A stretch of DNA of 64,000 nucleotides from UBA4615 sp964399635 (GCA_964399635.1 CAYNRU010000034.1:62001-126000), one strand, 5' to 3'; counted from the stretch's first letter, positions 24,342 to 32,979 are shown. Numbers and translations are program-made. Notes: generated from the letters alone by a model not told the origin.

Positions 24342-25525
24342 CGCCGGCCGCCACGCGCTCCCGCCTGCTCGCGGGCGCGGCCCTGCTGGCGACGGCGCTC
24401 GTCGCGGGCTGCGGCAGCGTACCGGTGCGCCCGCCCCCCGCCGCCGCGGCCCCCGCGCCGGCCCCCGCCCCCGACCCCGCGCCGTCGGCCGCGCCGTCCG
24501 CCGAGCCGCCGGCACCCCGCGAGCCGGTCAACGGCGCGCGTCCGGCGCCGCCCCCGCGCCAGGCTGCGCGCCCGCCCGCCCGCGCGCCCCGCGGCGGGGG
24601 CTACTACCTCGACGACGGCCCGGGCGACTCGCCCCCGCCCAACCTCGGCGCCATCCCGGACGCGGTGCCGCGTGCCGAGCCCCTGCATCCGGCGGCCAAC
24701 CGCCGCTATGTGGTGTTCGGCCGCGAGTACGTGCCGCGCACCGACCTCGTCACGCACCGCGAGCGTGGCTTCGCCTCGTGGTACGGCCGCAAGTTCCACG
24801 GCCGGCCGACCTCCAGCGGCGAGCGCTACGACATGTACGCGATGACCGCGGCGCACCCCACGCTGCCGATCCCCAGCTACGTGCGCGTGACCAACGTGCG
24901 CAATGGCCGCTCGGTGGTGCTGCGGGTCAACGACCGCGGCCCGTTCCTGAACCAGCGCGTGATCGACCTCACCTACACCGCGGCCTGGAAGCTCGGCTAC
25001 GTCGACACCGGCAGCGCCGAGGTCGAGCTCGAGCTGCTCGCGCCGCGCGACTCGGCGCGGCCACTGCAGACCGCCGTGCGCTCGGACGTCGCCGATGACG
25101 CCGGCGGCGCCGTGGCGCCGACGCCGATGCCGATACCGATGCTCGCCGAGGCGGCCGCGCAGCGCCTGTCGATCGAGACCACGGTCGACGACCGGCTGGC
25201 AGTCGCCGTGGTGATGCCTGCGCCCGCGCCGCCCGCCGAGTCGCGGGCGCAGGCGCCCGGCGCGTCGCAGGCCGTCGCTGCGCCACCCGCCGGACCGGCC
25301 ACCTGGCTGCAGCTGGGTGCGTTCTCGAGCCGCGACAACGCCGAGTCGGCGCGCGCCCGCCATGCGCGCGAGCTGCCGTGGCTCGCGGTGCCGATCGAGG
25401 TCGTGCAGGGGGGCGAGGTGTGGCGGGTGCAGGTCGGTCCCTGGACCCGGCGCGAGGACGCCCTCGCGGCGAGTGAGCGAATCGCGTCGCGCGGCACGGT
25501 CAGGCCGATCGCCGTGGTCCGCTGA
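24338..25525 (+). CDS. rlpA: RlpA-like septal-ring lytic transglycosylase with SPOR domain
   Basis: 395 residues. A lipoprotein signal (ATALVAGCGS, lipobox Cys near residue 28) is followed by a long Pro/Ala linker. The double-psi barrel lies at about residues 140-230: GFASWYGRKFHGRPTSSGER, MTAAHPTLP, VNDRGPFLNQRVIDLTYTAA. The catalytic-type residues (Glu of GERYD, His of AAH and Asp of NDRG) are all present. The C-terminal SPOR domain starts at WLQLGAFSSRDNAESARA. RlpA cleaves glycan strands lacking stem peptides and localises to division sites. The ATG overlaps the preceding stop. Confidence 0.94.
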   Translation: MTPAATRSRLLAGAALLATALVAGCGSVPVRPPPAAAAPAPAPAPDPAPSAAPSAEPPAPREPVNGARPAPPPRQAARPPARAPRGGGYYLDDGPGDSPPPNLGAIPDAVPRAEPLHPAANRRYVVFGREYVPRTDLVTHRERGFASWYGRKFHGRPTSSGERYDMYAMTAAHPTLPIPSYVRVTNVRNGRSVVLRVNDRGPFLNQRVIDLTYTAAWKLGYVDTGSAEVELELLAPRDSARPLQTAVRSDVADDAGGAVAPTPMPIPMLAEAAAQRLSIETTVDDRLAVAVVMPAPAPPAESRAQAPGASQAVAAPPAGPATWLQLGAFSSRDNAESARARHARELPWLAVPIEVVQGGEVWRVQVGPWTRREDALAASERIASRGTVRPIAVVR

Positions 25526-25550
25526 GCGGGGCGCCCGCGGGACCGCGGGC

Positions 25551-26525
25551 TCAGTCGCCCTCGCCCGCTGCGCCCTGCCCGTCGCTGCCCGCGGCGCTGT
25601 CCGCATCCCCGTCCTCGTCCGGCCCGGCATCCGCCGCGTCGCCGGCGGCGGCGAGCCGCAGCGCGAGCGCGCGCCGGTACAGGTCGTTGGCGCGCAGGCC
25701 GGTCGCGCGGGCCGCGATCCGCGCCGCCTGGCGCACCGGCAGCTCCGCGCACAGCGCCGCGAGCAGTGGATCGACCGTCTCCATCGCGGTGACCGCCGCC
25801 GGCGCCGCCTCGAAGGCGATCACGAACTCGCCGCGGCGGCGGTCCGGGTCGGCGGCGAGCCAGGCCACGAGTCCGCCCGCCGTGCCGCGGTGCACCTGCT
25901 CGAAGCGCTTGGTCAGCTCGCGCCCCAGCACCACGATCCGCTCGGGCTTGAGCGTGGCGGCGAGGTCCTCGACCGTCTCGACGATGCGGTGCGGCGACTC
26001 GTAGATCACCACCACCGCGTCGCTGCGCGCGAGCGCCGCGAGCCGGTCGCGCCGCGCCTTCGGCCTGGCCGGCAGGAAGCCCTCGAAGCGGAAGCGCGAC
26101 GCGTCGAAGCCCGCGACCGACAGCAGCGCGACGACCGCCGACGGGCCAGGCACCGCGACCACCGGCAGGCCGGCAGCGTGCACGGCAGCGACCACCCGGG
26201 AGCCCGGGTCGCTGATGCCTGGCGTGCCCGCGTCGCTGGTCAGCGCGACGCGCTGCCCCGCGCGCAGGCGCTCGACGATCGACTGCGCGCTGCGGGCCTC
26301 GTTGTGCTCGTGGCTGGCGACCACGACGGGGCGCGCGCCGACGTGATCGAGCAGCACGCGGGCCACGCGGGTATCCTCGGCGGCGAGCACGTCGACATGT
26401 TTGAGAATGTGAATCGCGCGCGCGCTGAGGTCCGACAGATGCCCGATGGGGGTGGCCACTACGTATAATCCGGCAGCTAGTCCGCCCGTCTCGTGGCCGG
26501 TCTGTTCGAGATCCTGGGGGCTCAT
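25551..26525 (-). CDS. rsmI: 16S rRNA 2'-O-ribose C1402 methyltransferase RsmI
   Basis: 324 residues. The tetrapyrrole-methylase fold is evident: LYVVATPIGHLSDLSARA, AAEDTRVARVLLDH, TSDAGTPGISDPG, VVAVPGPSAVVALLSVAG and YESPHRIVET. It methylates C1402 of 16S rRNA with SAM. The C-terminus has an acidic Asp/Ala/Gly tail (about 30 residues) beyond the usual length. The proposed ATG at 26525 overlaps head-to-head with the lpoA-like ATG at 26524. Conservation starts only at residue about 19, so a later start is possible. Confidence 0.95.
   Translation of the reverse strand: MSPQDLEQTGHETGGLAAGLYVVATPIGHLSDLSARAIHILKHVDVLAAEDTRVARVLLDHVGARPVVVASHEHNEARSAQSIVERLRAGQRVALTSDAGTPGISDPGSRVVAAVHAAGLPVVAVPGPSAVVALLSVAGFDASRFRFEGFLPARPKARRDRLAALARSDAVVVIYESPHRIVETVEDLAATLKPERIVVLGRELTKRFEQVHRGTAGGLVAWLAADPDRRRGEFVIAFEAAPAAVTAMETVDPLLAALCAELPVRQAARIAARATGLRANDLYRRALALRLAAAGDAADAGPDEDGDADSAAGSDGQGAAGEGD
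26464..26469 (+). promoter_or_regulatory. -10 element (TATAAT) of the lpoA-like gene inside rsmI
   Basis: A perfect TATAAT lies 54 bases before the lpoA-like ATG. On the other strand it encodes Leu-Tyr (TTA TAC) of RsmI, with TTA being a rare leucine codon in this GC-rich DNA. No convincing -35 is visible. Confidence 0.4.
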
Positions 26526-27660
26526 GCGTTCTCGTCGGTGGTTCGTGGCTTCGTGCGTCGGTGCGGCGGTGTCCGGCTCGATCGCCGCGCCATTGTCGGC
26601 GCTCGCACAGGCCGCCGCAAACCCGACGCCTGCCGGCTCGCCGCCGCCGCGTCCCCGGATCGGCAAGGGGACGCCCACCGTGGCGCTGCTGCTGCCGCGC
26701 CAGGACGGCCCCTTCGCGCGCGCCGCCACCGCCCTGATGGCTGGCGTGGCCGCCGCCCATGCGCGCGACGGTGCCGACCTCGTGGTCGAGGCCATCGAGG
26801 TCGACGACCAGGCCGACGGGCTCGCCCTGGTGTTCGCGGAGCTGCGCGAGCGCAATTTCGTGCTGGTGATCGGACCGGTGACTCGCAACGGCGCCACCGC
26901 ACTCGTCGAGCTCGGCTCGGTGGGCCTGCCCACGCTGGCGCTCAACCTGCCAGAGGGCGATGCGCCGGTGCCGGCGCGCATGGCCTTCATGGGCCTGGCC
27001 ACCGAGCCGGAGTCGCGCCAGGCGGCCACGCAGGCCTATGCGCAGTCGCTCGAGCGCGCCGGGTCGCGCCGGCCGCGCGCGGTCGCCATCGTGGTCGCCT
27101 CGCCGCTGGCGCGGCGCAGCCTGCAGGCCTTTCGCGAGACCTGGACCGGGCTCGGCGGCGAGCTGCGCGAGGTCATCGAGTTCGCGGGCCCGCTCCCCCC
27201 GCGCGACCTGCGCGCGCGCCTGGGCTCCCCGCCGCCCGACGTCGCCTTCCTCGCGATGGGCGCCGAGCAGGCGCGCGTGCTGCGTGTGGCGCTCGGCGAG
27301 AAGACCGCCGTCTGGAGCACCTCGCTCGCGAGCATCGGCAACACCGCGCTGCTGAGGCTGCCGGAGCTCGACGGCATGCGTCTGCTCGAGATGCCGTGGC
27401 AGGTCGAGCCCGAGCATCCCGCAGTCCTGTCCTATGCCAAGGCACCCGTCGGCTTCAACGTGGAGATGCAGCGGCTCTATGCGCTCGGCATCGACGCGTT
27501 TCGCGTCGGCCGCCAGCTGCTCGGGGGCGGCGCGCCCTTCGAGCTCAACGGCGTCACCGGGCGCCTGCGCTACGACCCGCAGGTCTCGCCGCGCATCGAG
27601 CGCCAGGCGGTGGTCGCCGTGTACCGCAACGGCATCCCGGTCGCGCTCCCCAGCCAGTAG
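26524..27660 (+). CDS. Penicillin-binding protein activator (LpoA/LppC-like)
   Basis: 378 residues with a Sec signal (MRSRRWFVASCVGAAVSGSI, cleavage near ALA-QA); no lipobox, unlike E. coli LpoA. The mature part is a periplasmic-binding-protein fold matching the LppC family: TVALLLPRQDGPFARAATAL, NFVLVIGPVTRNGATALVE, LPTLALNLPEG, and the C-terminal TGRLRYDPQVSPRIERQAVV. The partner in related bacteria is the peptidoglycan polymerase PBP1a. It heads the conserved lpoA-yraN-dolP row. The start codon shares two bases with the opposing rsmI start. Confidence 0.88.
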   Translation: MRSRRWFVASCVGAAVSGSIAAPLSALAQAAANPTPAGSPPPRPRIGKGTPTVALLLPRQDGPFARAATALMAGVAAAHARDGADLVVEAIEVDDQADGLALVFAELRERNFVLVIGPVTRNGATALVELGSVGLPTLALNLPEGDAPVPARMAFMGLATEPESRQAATQAYAQSLERAGSRRPRAVAIVVASPLARRSLQAFRETWTGLGGELREVIEFAGPLPPRDLRARLGSPPPDVAFLAMGAEQARVLRVALGEKTAVWSTSLASIGNTALLRLPELDGMRLLEMPWQVEPEHPAVLSYAKAPVGFNVEMQRLYALGIDAFRVGRQLLGGGAPFELNGVTGRLRYDPQVSPRIERQAVVAVYRNGIPVALPSQ

Positions 27661-27667
27661 CGCACCG

Positions 27668-28027
27668 ATGGTCGCCCCGCGGCAGCAGGCAGGCTTCGAT
27701 GCGGAGGCGAAGGCCGCGCTCTACCTGCAGGAGCGCGGGATGGTGACCGTCGATCGCAACGTGCGCTTTCGCGGCGGCGAGATCGACCTGGTGATGCGCG
27801 ACGGTCCGGAATGGGTCTTCGTCGAGGTGCGTGCCCGCGCGGACGCGCGCTACGGCGGCGCGGCGGCGAGCGTCGACGCACGCAAGCAGCAGCGCGTGGC
27901 GCTCGCCGCGCAGCTCTACCTGCTGCGGCGCTTCGGCCAGCGTTCCTGGCCCGCCTGCCGCTTCGACGTGGTCGCGTTCGAGGCCGGCGAGCCCCGCTGG
28001 ATCCGCGCTGCGTTCTCGCCGGGCTGA
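27668..28027 (+). CDS. yraN: YraN family (UPF0102) endonuclease-like protein
   Basis: 119 residues, eight bases after the lpoA-like gene. The restriction-endonuclease-like core is visible: GFDAEAKAALYLQERG, RNVRFRGGEIDLVMRD (catalytic-type GEIDLV) and VFVEVRARAD (E-x-R/K). The biological role is unsettled; natural transformation or recombination has been suggested for relatives. The gene order lpoA-yraN is conserved in beta- and gammaproteobacteria; the diaA/gmhA-like gene that normally follows is missing here. Confidence 0.93.
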   Translation: MVAPRQQAGFDAEAKAALYLQERGMVTVDRNVRFRGGEIDLVMRDGPEWVFVEVRARADARYGGAAASVDARKQQRVALAAQLYLLRRFGQRSWPACRFDVVAFEAGEPRWIRAAFSPG

Positions 28028-28044
28028 CCGCCGCGCCGCGCCGA

Positions 28045-28050
28045 TATAAT
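28045..28050 (+). promoter_or_regulatory. -10 element upstream of dolP
   Basis: TATAAT in an otherwise GC-rich gap, 60 bases before the dolP ATG. A -35 is not clear (CTGACC at 28024-28029 is too close). The dolP ribosome site AGGAG is at 28100-28104. Confidence 0.4.
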
Positions 28051-28109
28051 CGCGTCGGGCCGCGTTCCGCGCATTCCGCCGGATGCCGCGTGCCCAGTCA
28101 GGAGAACAC

Positions 28110-28718
28110 ATGTCCCCGATCCGAAGGCTCGCCGTGGTCGCTGCCCTGCTCGCGTCCACGCTCGCGGCGAGCGGCTGCCTGCCGATCGTCGCCACCGGCG
28201 CCGCGGTCGGTGCGCTCGCCGCGATCGATCGCCGCACTGTCGGCGCCCAGACCGAGGACACCGAACTCGAGATCCGCGGCATCAACCGCATGCCCGAGGC
28301 GATCAAGGGCTCCAAGGGCGTCTCGATCACCAGCTACAACCGGCGCGTGCTCCTCACCGGCCAGGTGCCCGACGCGGCCACGAAGGCTGACGCCGAGCGC
28401 GCGATGCGCCAGGTGCCGGGCGTGCGCGAAGTCTTCAACGAGCTCGAGATCGCCGACCGGGTGAGCTTATCCACGACCGCCAGCGACAGCGTGATCACCT
28501 CGCGCGTGAAGGCCGGCTTCCTCGAGCAGAAGGCGCTCAGCGCCAATGCCGTGAAGGTCGTGACCGAGAACGGCGTCGTGTTCCTGATGGGCCTGGTCAC
28601 GCAACGCGAGGGCCCCGCCTACGCGACGGTCGCCAGCCGCGTGCCGGGCGTGCGGCGCGTGGTCACGCTGTTCGAGTACATCACCGACGAGGAGCTCGCG
28701 AAGATCACCGCGCGCTGA
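28110..28718 (+). CDS. dolP: BON-domain outer-membrane lipoprotein DolP (YraP)
   Basis: 202 residues from MSPIRRLAVVAALLASTLAA, with lipobox ASGC (Cys about 24). Two BON domains follow: residues about 65-125 (SKGVSITSYNRRVLLTGQVP) and 140-195 (NAVKVVTENGVVFLMGLVTQ), the second carrying the G-x-V-x-x-x-G signature. DolP binds anionic phospholipids and maintains outer-membrane integrity and BAM function. The gene has its own -10 element and a good ribosome site. Confidence 0.93.
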   Translation: MSPIRRLAVVAALLASTLAASGCLPIVATGAAVGALAAIDRRTVGAQTEDTELEIRGINRMPEAIKGSKGVSITSYNRRVLLTGQVPDAATKADAERAMRQVPGVREVFNELEIADRVSLSTTASDSVITSRVKAGFLEQKALSANAVKVVTENGVVFLMGLVTQREGPAYATVASRVPGVRRVVTLFEYITDEELAKITAR

Positions 28719-28753
28719 AGTGCCGCCGGACCTGCACCGCGCGTCCGGCGCCT

Positions 28754-28790
28754 CGCTTCGGTCGAGTCCGACCGTCAATCGGGCGAAGCG
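28754..28790. other. Nested stem-loop between dolP and lemA
   Basis: Outer arms CGCTTCG (28754-28760) and CGAAGCG (28784-28790) enclose inner arms CGGTCG (28759-28764) and CGACCG (28769-28774); the two stems overlap by two bases, so they compete or form a branched hairpin. There is no T run, so a simple Rho-independent terminator is not supported. Confidence 0.35.
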
Positions 28791-28857
28791 GGCGGACTAG
28801 CCCGAAGTGACTACGCTTGGCTCTCGGTGCGCACCCTGCGCGTGCCCGGAGTCGAGG

Positions 28858-29451
28858 ATGTCCACGGGACTGCTGCTGTTCCTCCTGATGTGCGCCGTGC
28901 CCGCCGTATGGGCCGCGGTCGCCTACAACCGGCTGGTCGGCCTGCGCAATGCGTTCCGTAACGGGTTCGCGCAGATCGACGTGCAGCTCAAGCGTCGCCA
29001 CGACCTCGTGCCGGGCCTCGTCGAGGTCGCGCGCGCCTACCTCAAGCACGAGCGCCAGACCCTCGAGTCGGTGATCGCCGCGCGCCAGGGTGCGGCCTCC
29101 GCGCGGGCATCCGCGGCGGCCCGCCCGACCGACGCACAGGCGATCTCGAAGCTCGACGCGGCCGAGGCAGCCCTGTCGGGCGCGGTCGGCCGCCTGTTCG
29201 CGGTCGTCGAGGCCTACCCCGAGCTGCAAGCCGATGCGACGCTGGCGCGCCTCACGGAGGAGCTCACCTCGACCGAGAACCGGATCGGCTTCGCGCGGCA
29301 GTCCTACAACGACCTGGTGACCGACTACAACGTCGGCGCTGAGCGCTTCCCGGCCAACCTTGTCGCGGCCGCATTCGGCTTTCGCGAGGCCGGCCTGCTG
29401 CATGCGACCCGCAGCCACGCCGAGCGGCAAGCGGTGCCGGTGACCCTCTAG
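28858..29451 (+). CDS. lemA: LemA family protein
   Basis: 197 residues from ATG 28858. A single N-terminal membrane helix (LLLFLLMCAVPAVWAAVAYN) is followed by the LemA helical bundle: LRNAFRNGFAQIDVQLKRRH DLVPGLVEVAR (as two adjacent blocks), ELTSTENRIGFARQSYND and a final NLVAAAFGFREAGLL. Function is not well defined; lemA typically lies beside an M48 peptidase gene, as it does here (149 bases downstream), and the pair probably acts together in envelope quality control. Confidence 0.93.
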   Translation: MSTGLLLFLLMCAVPAVWAAVAYNRLVGLRNAFRNGFAQIDVQLKRRHDLVPGLVEVARAYLKHERQTLESVIAARQGAASARASAAARPTDAQAISKLDAAEAALSGAVGRLFAVVEAYPELQADATLARLTEELTSTENRIGFARQSYNDLVTDYNVGAERFPANLVAAAFGFREAGLLHATRSHAERQAVPVTL

Positions 29452-29599
29452 TGCGCGGACCCCGCCCGGTGCCGGTGCCCGCGCTCCGGGGGCTGCCGCC
29501 CGCGCTCGCCCCCCTCTCGATGCCTTGCCGCCCGTCCCGCCGTCCGTCGACCCTGCACATCCCGTCATCCGTGTGCCTCGCGATGGGCGGGTGCGGTCG

Positions 29600-31798
29600 A
29601 TGAACTTCGCGCGGCACCAGGAGCAGGCCGAGCGAGCGGGGCGGCGCCTGATGTGGCTGCACGGCCTGGCCACGCTGGCCGTGGTGCTGGCCGTCGACGC
29701 CATCGCCATGGCGATCTGGCATCTGCTCTTCGGCGACGCGCCGCCGCCGCGCGGCTTCCTGCTGACCAACACCGGCGTGGTGCTGGGCCTGGTGGCGGGC
29801 GGCGCGTGGCTCGAGACGTCCCGCCTGCGCGAGGACGGTGCGCTGATCGCGCGCCGGCTCGGCGCGGTGGCCGTGGACACCGTGTCCGACCCCCTGCACC
29901 GGCGGCTGCAGAACCTGCTCGAGGAGCTGACCATCTCGGCCAGGATCGGCGTGCCGCGCGCCTTCGTGCTGGAGGACGAGCCGACGATCAACGCGCTCAC
30001 CGCCGGATTCGACCGCAACCACGCGGTGGTGGTGGTGACCCGCGGCGCGCTGTCGCGGCTGACCCGCGACGAGCTGCAGGGCGTGCTGGCGCACGAGGTA
30101 TCGCATATCGTCAACGGCGACGTGCGGCTCAACACGCGGCTGGTCGCGATGAACCACGGGCTGGAGCTGGTCGCGCTGTTCGGGCGGTCGATGCTCGGGC
30201 GCGTGGGCGCGACCCTGCACGGCGGGCCGATCGGCCTGTTCTCGGGCCTCGCGCTCGTGCCGATGATGCTCGCCGGCGGCACGCTCGCCGCGGCCGGCTC
30301 GATCGGGGCGCTGGCCGCGCGCGCGATCAAGGCGGGTGTCGGCCGTCAGCGCGAGTTCTTCGCGGATGCGCAGGCGGTGGCGTTCACGCGGCACCCGGAC
30401 GGCCTGGGCGGCGCGCTGCGCAAGATCGCCGGGCTGGCCCGGCGCCTGCAGGCCGAGTCGGCCGGAGGCGGTGAGGCGGGCGCCCCCGCGCGCGACCCGC
30501 GGCGCGCGGCGGCGCTGCGCCATCCGTACTGGCAGAACGTCAGCCACCTGCTGCTGGCCGGTCCGACGCCCTCGCGCCGCTGGTTCGCGACCCACCCGTC
30601 GCTGCGCGATCGGCTGTACCGGATCTATGGGCGCCATCGCGACCCGCTCGACCCGCTGCCGCTCGCGGAGGCGCAGCGGCGCGAGCCCGAGCTGCCGGCC
30701 TTCGAGTTCGGGGGGGTGGGTGCCGAGATCGACGCGCATGACGCGCACGACGCGCAGGATGCGCACGACGCGCAGGATGCGCACGACCCGTACGAGGCAC
30801 GTGACCGCTACGAGATGCAGCGCGCGCAGGGTACCGCGGGCATATCCGACACGCAGGACACGCAGGACACGCACGGGAAGCCGGGCACGCACCGCGGCCA
30901 AGGCCTGCCCGACACGTCGCCCGCATCCCTCGCCCGCGATGCCGTCGCGTCGCCGCGTCGCCTGGGCGAGGTCTTCGGCCGCTCGGGCCGGATCCGCGAC
31001 GACGCGCCCCACGAACGCGGCCTGCCGACCGCCTCGATGCGGCTCATGCAGGCGACACGCGATCCGGCCAGTGCGGCGGCGCTGGTCGTCGCGCTGCTGC
31101 AGGATCCGGGCTCGCCGCCGCCGCGCTGGGGCGAGGGCTGGGGCAGCGCGGCGAGCCGCCACGGGGCCTTGCGCGCCGCGGTGGCGGCGCTGCCCGAGCA
31201 CGCCTTGCGCTCGCTGCGATGGCCGCTGATCGAGCTGGCCGTGGCCCGCCTGCGGCCGCTGTCGATGCCGGCGCGCGAGTCGCTGCTGACCACCGTGCGC
31301 GAGGTCGCGGCCGCCGACGGCCGCGTGACCCTGTGCGAGTGGGTCTACGTATCGCTGCTGCGCCTTCGCCTGGCGCCGCGCCTCGCGGGTCCGCGCCTGC
31401 CGGCGCTCGCCGACCCGATCGACGCGCGCAGCATCCGCGTGCTGTTCGCGCTGGTCGCGCACGCCGCGCACGTCAGCGAGACCCGCGCCGACCGCGCGGC
31501 CAACGCGGCCATCCGCTCGCTCGACCTCGCATCCATCGGCGGTTCGGCGGGCGCGCTGACGCTCGACGCGCTCGAGCGCGCGGTGACGCGGGTCGCGCAG
31601 CTGCCCCCGCTCGCGCGCCCGCTGCTGGTCAGGCAACTGGTCGCGGTGCTGCCGCCCGACGCCGACAGCTCGGTGCGCGACTTCCTGCGGGTGTTGTGCA
31701 TCGCGATCGACTGCCCGCCGCCGAACCTGCCGCCGCGGATGCACGCGGCGAGCGTGCTGGCGCCGGCGACCCTGACGGGGGCGGCGCAGCCGCTTTAG
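29600..31798 (+). CDS. Large M48-family membrane metallopeptidase with TerB-like C-terminal region
   Basis: 732 residues from ATG 29600. Two N-terminal membrane helices (about 20-45 and 52-70) precede the peptidase: HEVSH at 165-169 (zinc ligands and catalytic Glu), a hydrophobic hairpin (about 205-245) and REFFADAQAV supplying the third ligand. From about residue 375 there is an insertion rich in alternating Asp/His/Ala (see repeat). The last ~200 residues include LLTTVREVAAADGRVTLCEW, resembling the acidic TerB-like helical module. HtpX-like enzymes degrade misfolded membrane proteins; this version is over twice the length of HtpX. Paired with lemA. Confidence 0.9.
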   Translation: MNFARHQEQAERAGRRLMWLHGLATLAVVLAVDAIAMAIWHLLFGDAPPPRGFLLTNTGVVLGLVAGGAWLETSRLREDGALIARRLGAVAVDTVSDPLHRRLQNLLEELTISARIGVPRAFVLEDEPTINALTAGFDRNHAVVVVTRGALSRLTRDELQGVLAHEVSHIVNGDVRLNTRLVAMNHGLELVALFGRSMLGRVGATLHGGPIGLFSGLALVPMMLAGGTLAAAGSIGALAARAIKAGVGRQREFFADAQAVAFTRHPDGLGGALRKIAGLARRLQAESAGGGEAGAPARDPRRAAALRHPYWQNVSHLLLAGPTPSRRWFATHPSLRDRLYRIYGRHRDPLDPLPLAEAQRREPELPAFEFGGVGAEIDAHDAHDAQDAHDAQDAHDPYEARDRYEMQRAQGTAGISDTQDTQDTHGKPGTHRGQGLPDTSPASLARDAVASPRRLGEVFGRSGRIRDDAPHERGLPTASMRLMQATRDPASAAALVVALLQDPGSPPPRWGEGWGSAASRHGALRAAVAALPEHALRSLRWPLIELAVARLRPLSMPARESLLTTVREVAAADGRVTLCEWVYVSLLRLRLAPRLAGPRLPALADPIDARSIRVLFALVAHAAHVSETRADRAANAAIRSLDLASIGGSAGALTLDALERAVTRVAQLPPLARPLLVRQLVAVLPPDADSSVRDFLRVLCIAIDCPPPNLPPRMHAASVLAPATLTGAAQPL
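30731..30788 (+). repeat. In-frame 9/18-bp tandem repeat coding Asp-Ala-His/Gln
   Basis: Units of the type GACGCGCACGACGCGCAG recur about three times within the M48 gene, coding DAHDAHDAQDAHDAQDAHD, and are followed by related DTQDTQDTH sequence around 30850-30875. The repeat keeps frame and is probably slippage-prone; the His/Asp pattern could bind divalent metal. Confidence 0.7.
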
Positions 31799-32238
31799 GG
31801 CCGGCCACTCGATTCGGGCAAGCCTGTACTCCTTGCACGGGGCATCTAGGCGCTGATCGACGACGCGTCGTCGGTGATCGCCGCCTTCGGTCCTTCATGC
31901 GCGTCCGCGAGCGCCAGACTCGGGCAGCGCCCTCGCCCACGAGCCACTCGTCTCCAGGAACCGCGCCAAGCAACCGCCCCAGCGCAGCTTCGGGATTCGC
32001 GGCGGCAGCGATGGAATGTTCCCGCGGCGGGATCGCGGATCGGCATCCCAGCCCGCGACCGCGGCGTGCGCCGGGTCGAACGTGCCGCCGCCGGCGATCG
32101 GCCGCGGCGTCGTCCCGAGGACTGGGTCGGATCGAATCGGATCGGGTCGCGGCCGGGCGGTTAGACTCACCGGCCGGCCTGGCGCCGCGCCGGCCGCCTC
32201 GGCCGGTTCGACCATCCGTACGCACACACGCCCCTCCG
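31799..32238. other. Intergenic region without recognisable gene
   Basis: 440 bases between the M48 peptidase and the TlpA-like gene. I find no frame with convincing homology or ribosome site. It contains a perfect 16-base palindrome CGACGACGCGTCGTCG (31858-31873) and a TCGGATCG-type near-repeat around 32127-32147. An antisense frame includes GGTFDPAH, which I take as chance. Confidence 0.5.
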
Positions 32239-32802
32239 ATGCCCTCCCGCCCCCACGCCTTGCCTGCCGCCGGCCCGCCACGGCGCCGCCGCGCGCTGGC
32301 CCTCGGCCTGGCCGCGGCCGGCGCGGCGGGGCTCGGCGCCTGGGGCCTGCAGCGCGCGCGCGCGCCGCGGGGCCCCGCCACGCTGCCCGACCTCGCCTAC
32401 CCCGGGATAGACGGGCGGCGCATCGGGCCGGCCGAGCTGCGCGGGCGGGTGGTGCTGGTGAACTTCTGGGCGACGAGCTGCGCCGTGTGCGTGGCCGAGA
32501 TGCCCGAGCTGGTCGCGCTGCACCGCGACCTCGCGCCGCGCGGCCTGGCGCTGCTCGCGATCGCGATGCCCTACGACCGGCCGGACCACGTGCTGCACTT
32601 CGCGCGGACCCGCGAGCTGCCGTTCACCGTGGCGCTCGACCCGGTGGGCGCCGCGGTGGCCGCCTGGGGCGGCGTGGCGGCGACGCCCGCGTCGTGGCTC
32701 GTGGCGCCCGACGGCCGCGTGCTGCGGCACTGGCTGGGGCGGCCGGACTTCGCGCGGCTGCGCCGCGAGATCGAGGCCCTGCTGCCGGTGCGCGGCGCCT
32801 GA
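32239..32802 (+). CDS. TlpA/ResA-like thioredoxin-fold protein
   Basis: 187 residues. An N-terminal signal anchor (RRRRALALGLAAAGAAGLGA) leads to a periplasmic thioredoxin domain: LRGRVVLVNFWATSCAVCVA with the C-x-x-C site SCAVC (about residue 87), and the cis-Pro segment GVAATPASWLV. TlpA/ResA proteins reduce specific disulfides, for example in cytochrome maturation. The neighbours do not name a partner. It is followed, after a gap containing a Pho box, by the arsenate-detoxification genes and is probably not part of that transcript. Confidence 0.88.
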   Translation: MPSRPHALPAAGPPRRRRALALGLAAAGAAGLGAWGLQRARAPRGPATLPDLAYPGIDGRRIGPAELRGRVVLVNFWATSCAVCVAEMPELVALHRDLAPRGLALLAIAMPYDRPDHVLHFARTRELPFTVALDPVGAAVAAWGGVAATPASWLVAPDGRVLRHWLGRPDFARLRREIEALLPVRGA

Positions 32803-32874
32803 GCGGCCCGGCCGGCGTCAGCGCCCGAGGTCCCGCCGGATTCGACCCGCCCCCGCCGGATGCGCCCTGCAGGC

Positions 32875-32907
32875 AGTCATCCCGCTGTCACAATCGCGGT
32901 CTACATT
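32875..32907 (+). promoter_or_regulatory. Pho box and -10 of the GAPDH-arsJ operon
   Basis: AGTCATC-CCGC-TGTCACA (32875-32892) matches the PhoB 7+4+7 direct-repeat site; a third weaker unit CGGTCTA follows in phase (32897-32903). TACATT (32902-32907, 4/6 to -10) lies nine bases after the second repeat, as in PhoB-activated promoters where the box replaces -35. The GAPDH ATG is at 32980. Confidence 0.65.
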
Positions 32908-32979
32908 TCCACGTTCATCGAATCGTCGGCCGCGCCCGCAGGGCCCTGCAGCCGCCCATCCTCCGGAGCTCCAGAGCGC

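Noticed and set aside
24338..25525. A long opposite-strand frame over rlpA
   Set aside because: Antisense shadow of the Pro/Ala-rich linker; RlpA and SPOR domains on the plus strand are decisive.
28754..28790. Rho-independent terminator after dolP
   Set aside because: Good stems but no T-rich tail on either strand, so it is listed only as a structured element.
30731..30788. The short tandem repeat as part of a CRISPR array
   Set aside because: Units are 9/18 bases, contiguous, without spacers, and lie in frame inside the M48 gene.
32064..32089. GGTFDPAH, the NadD/CoaD nucleotide-binding motif, on the minus strand
   Set aside because: The rest of the frame shows no adenylyltransferase sequence, no start and no ribosome site; a chance match in GC-rich DNA.
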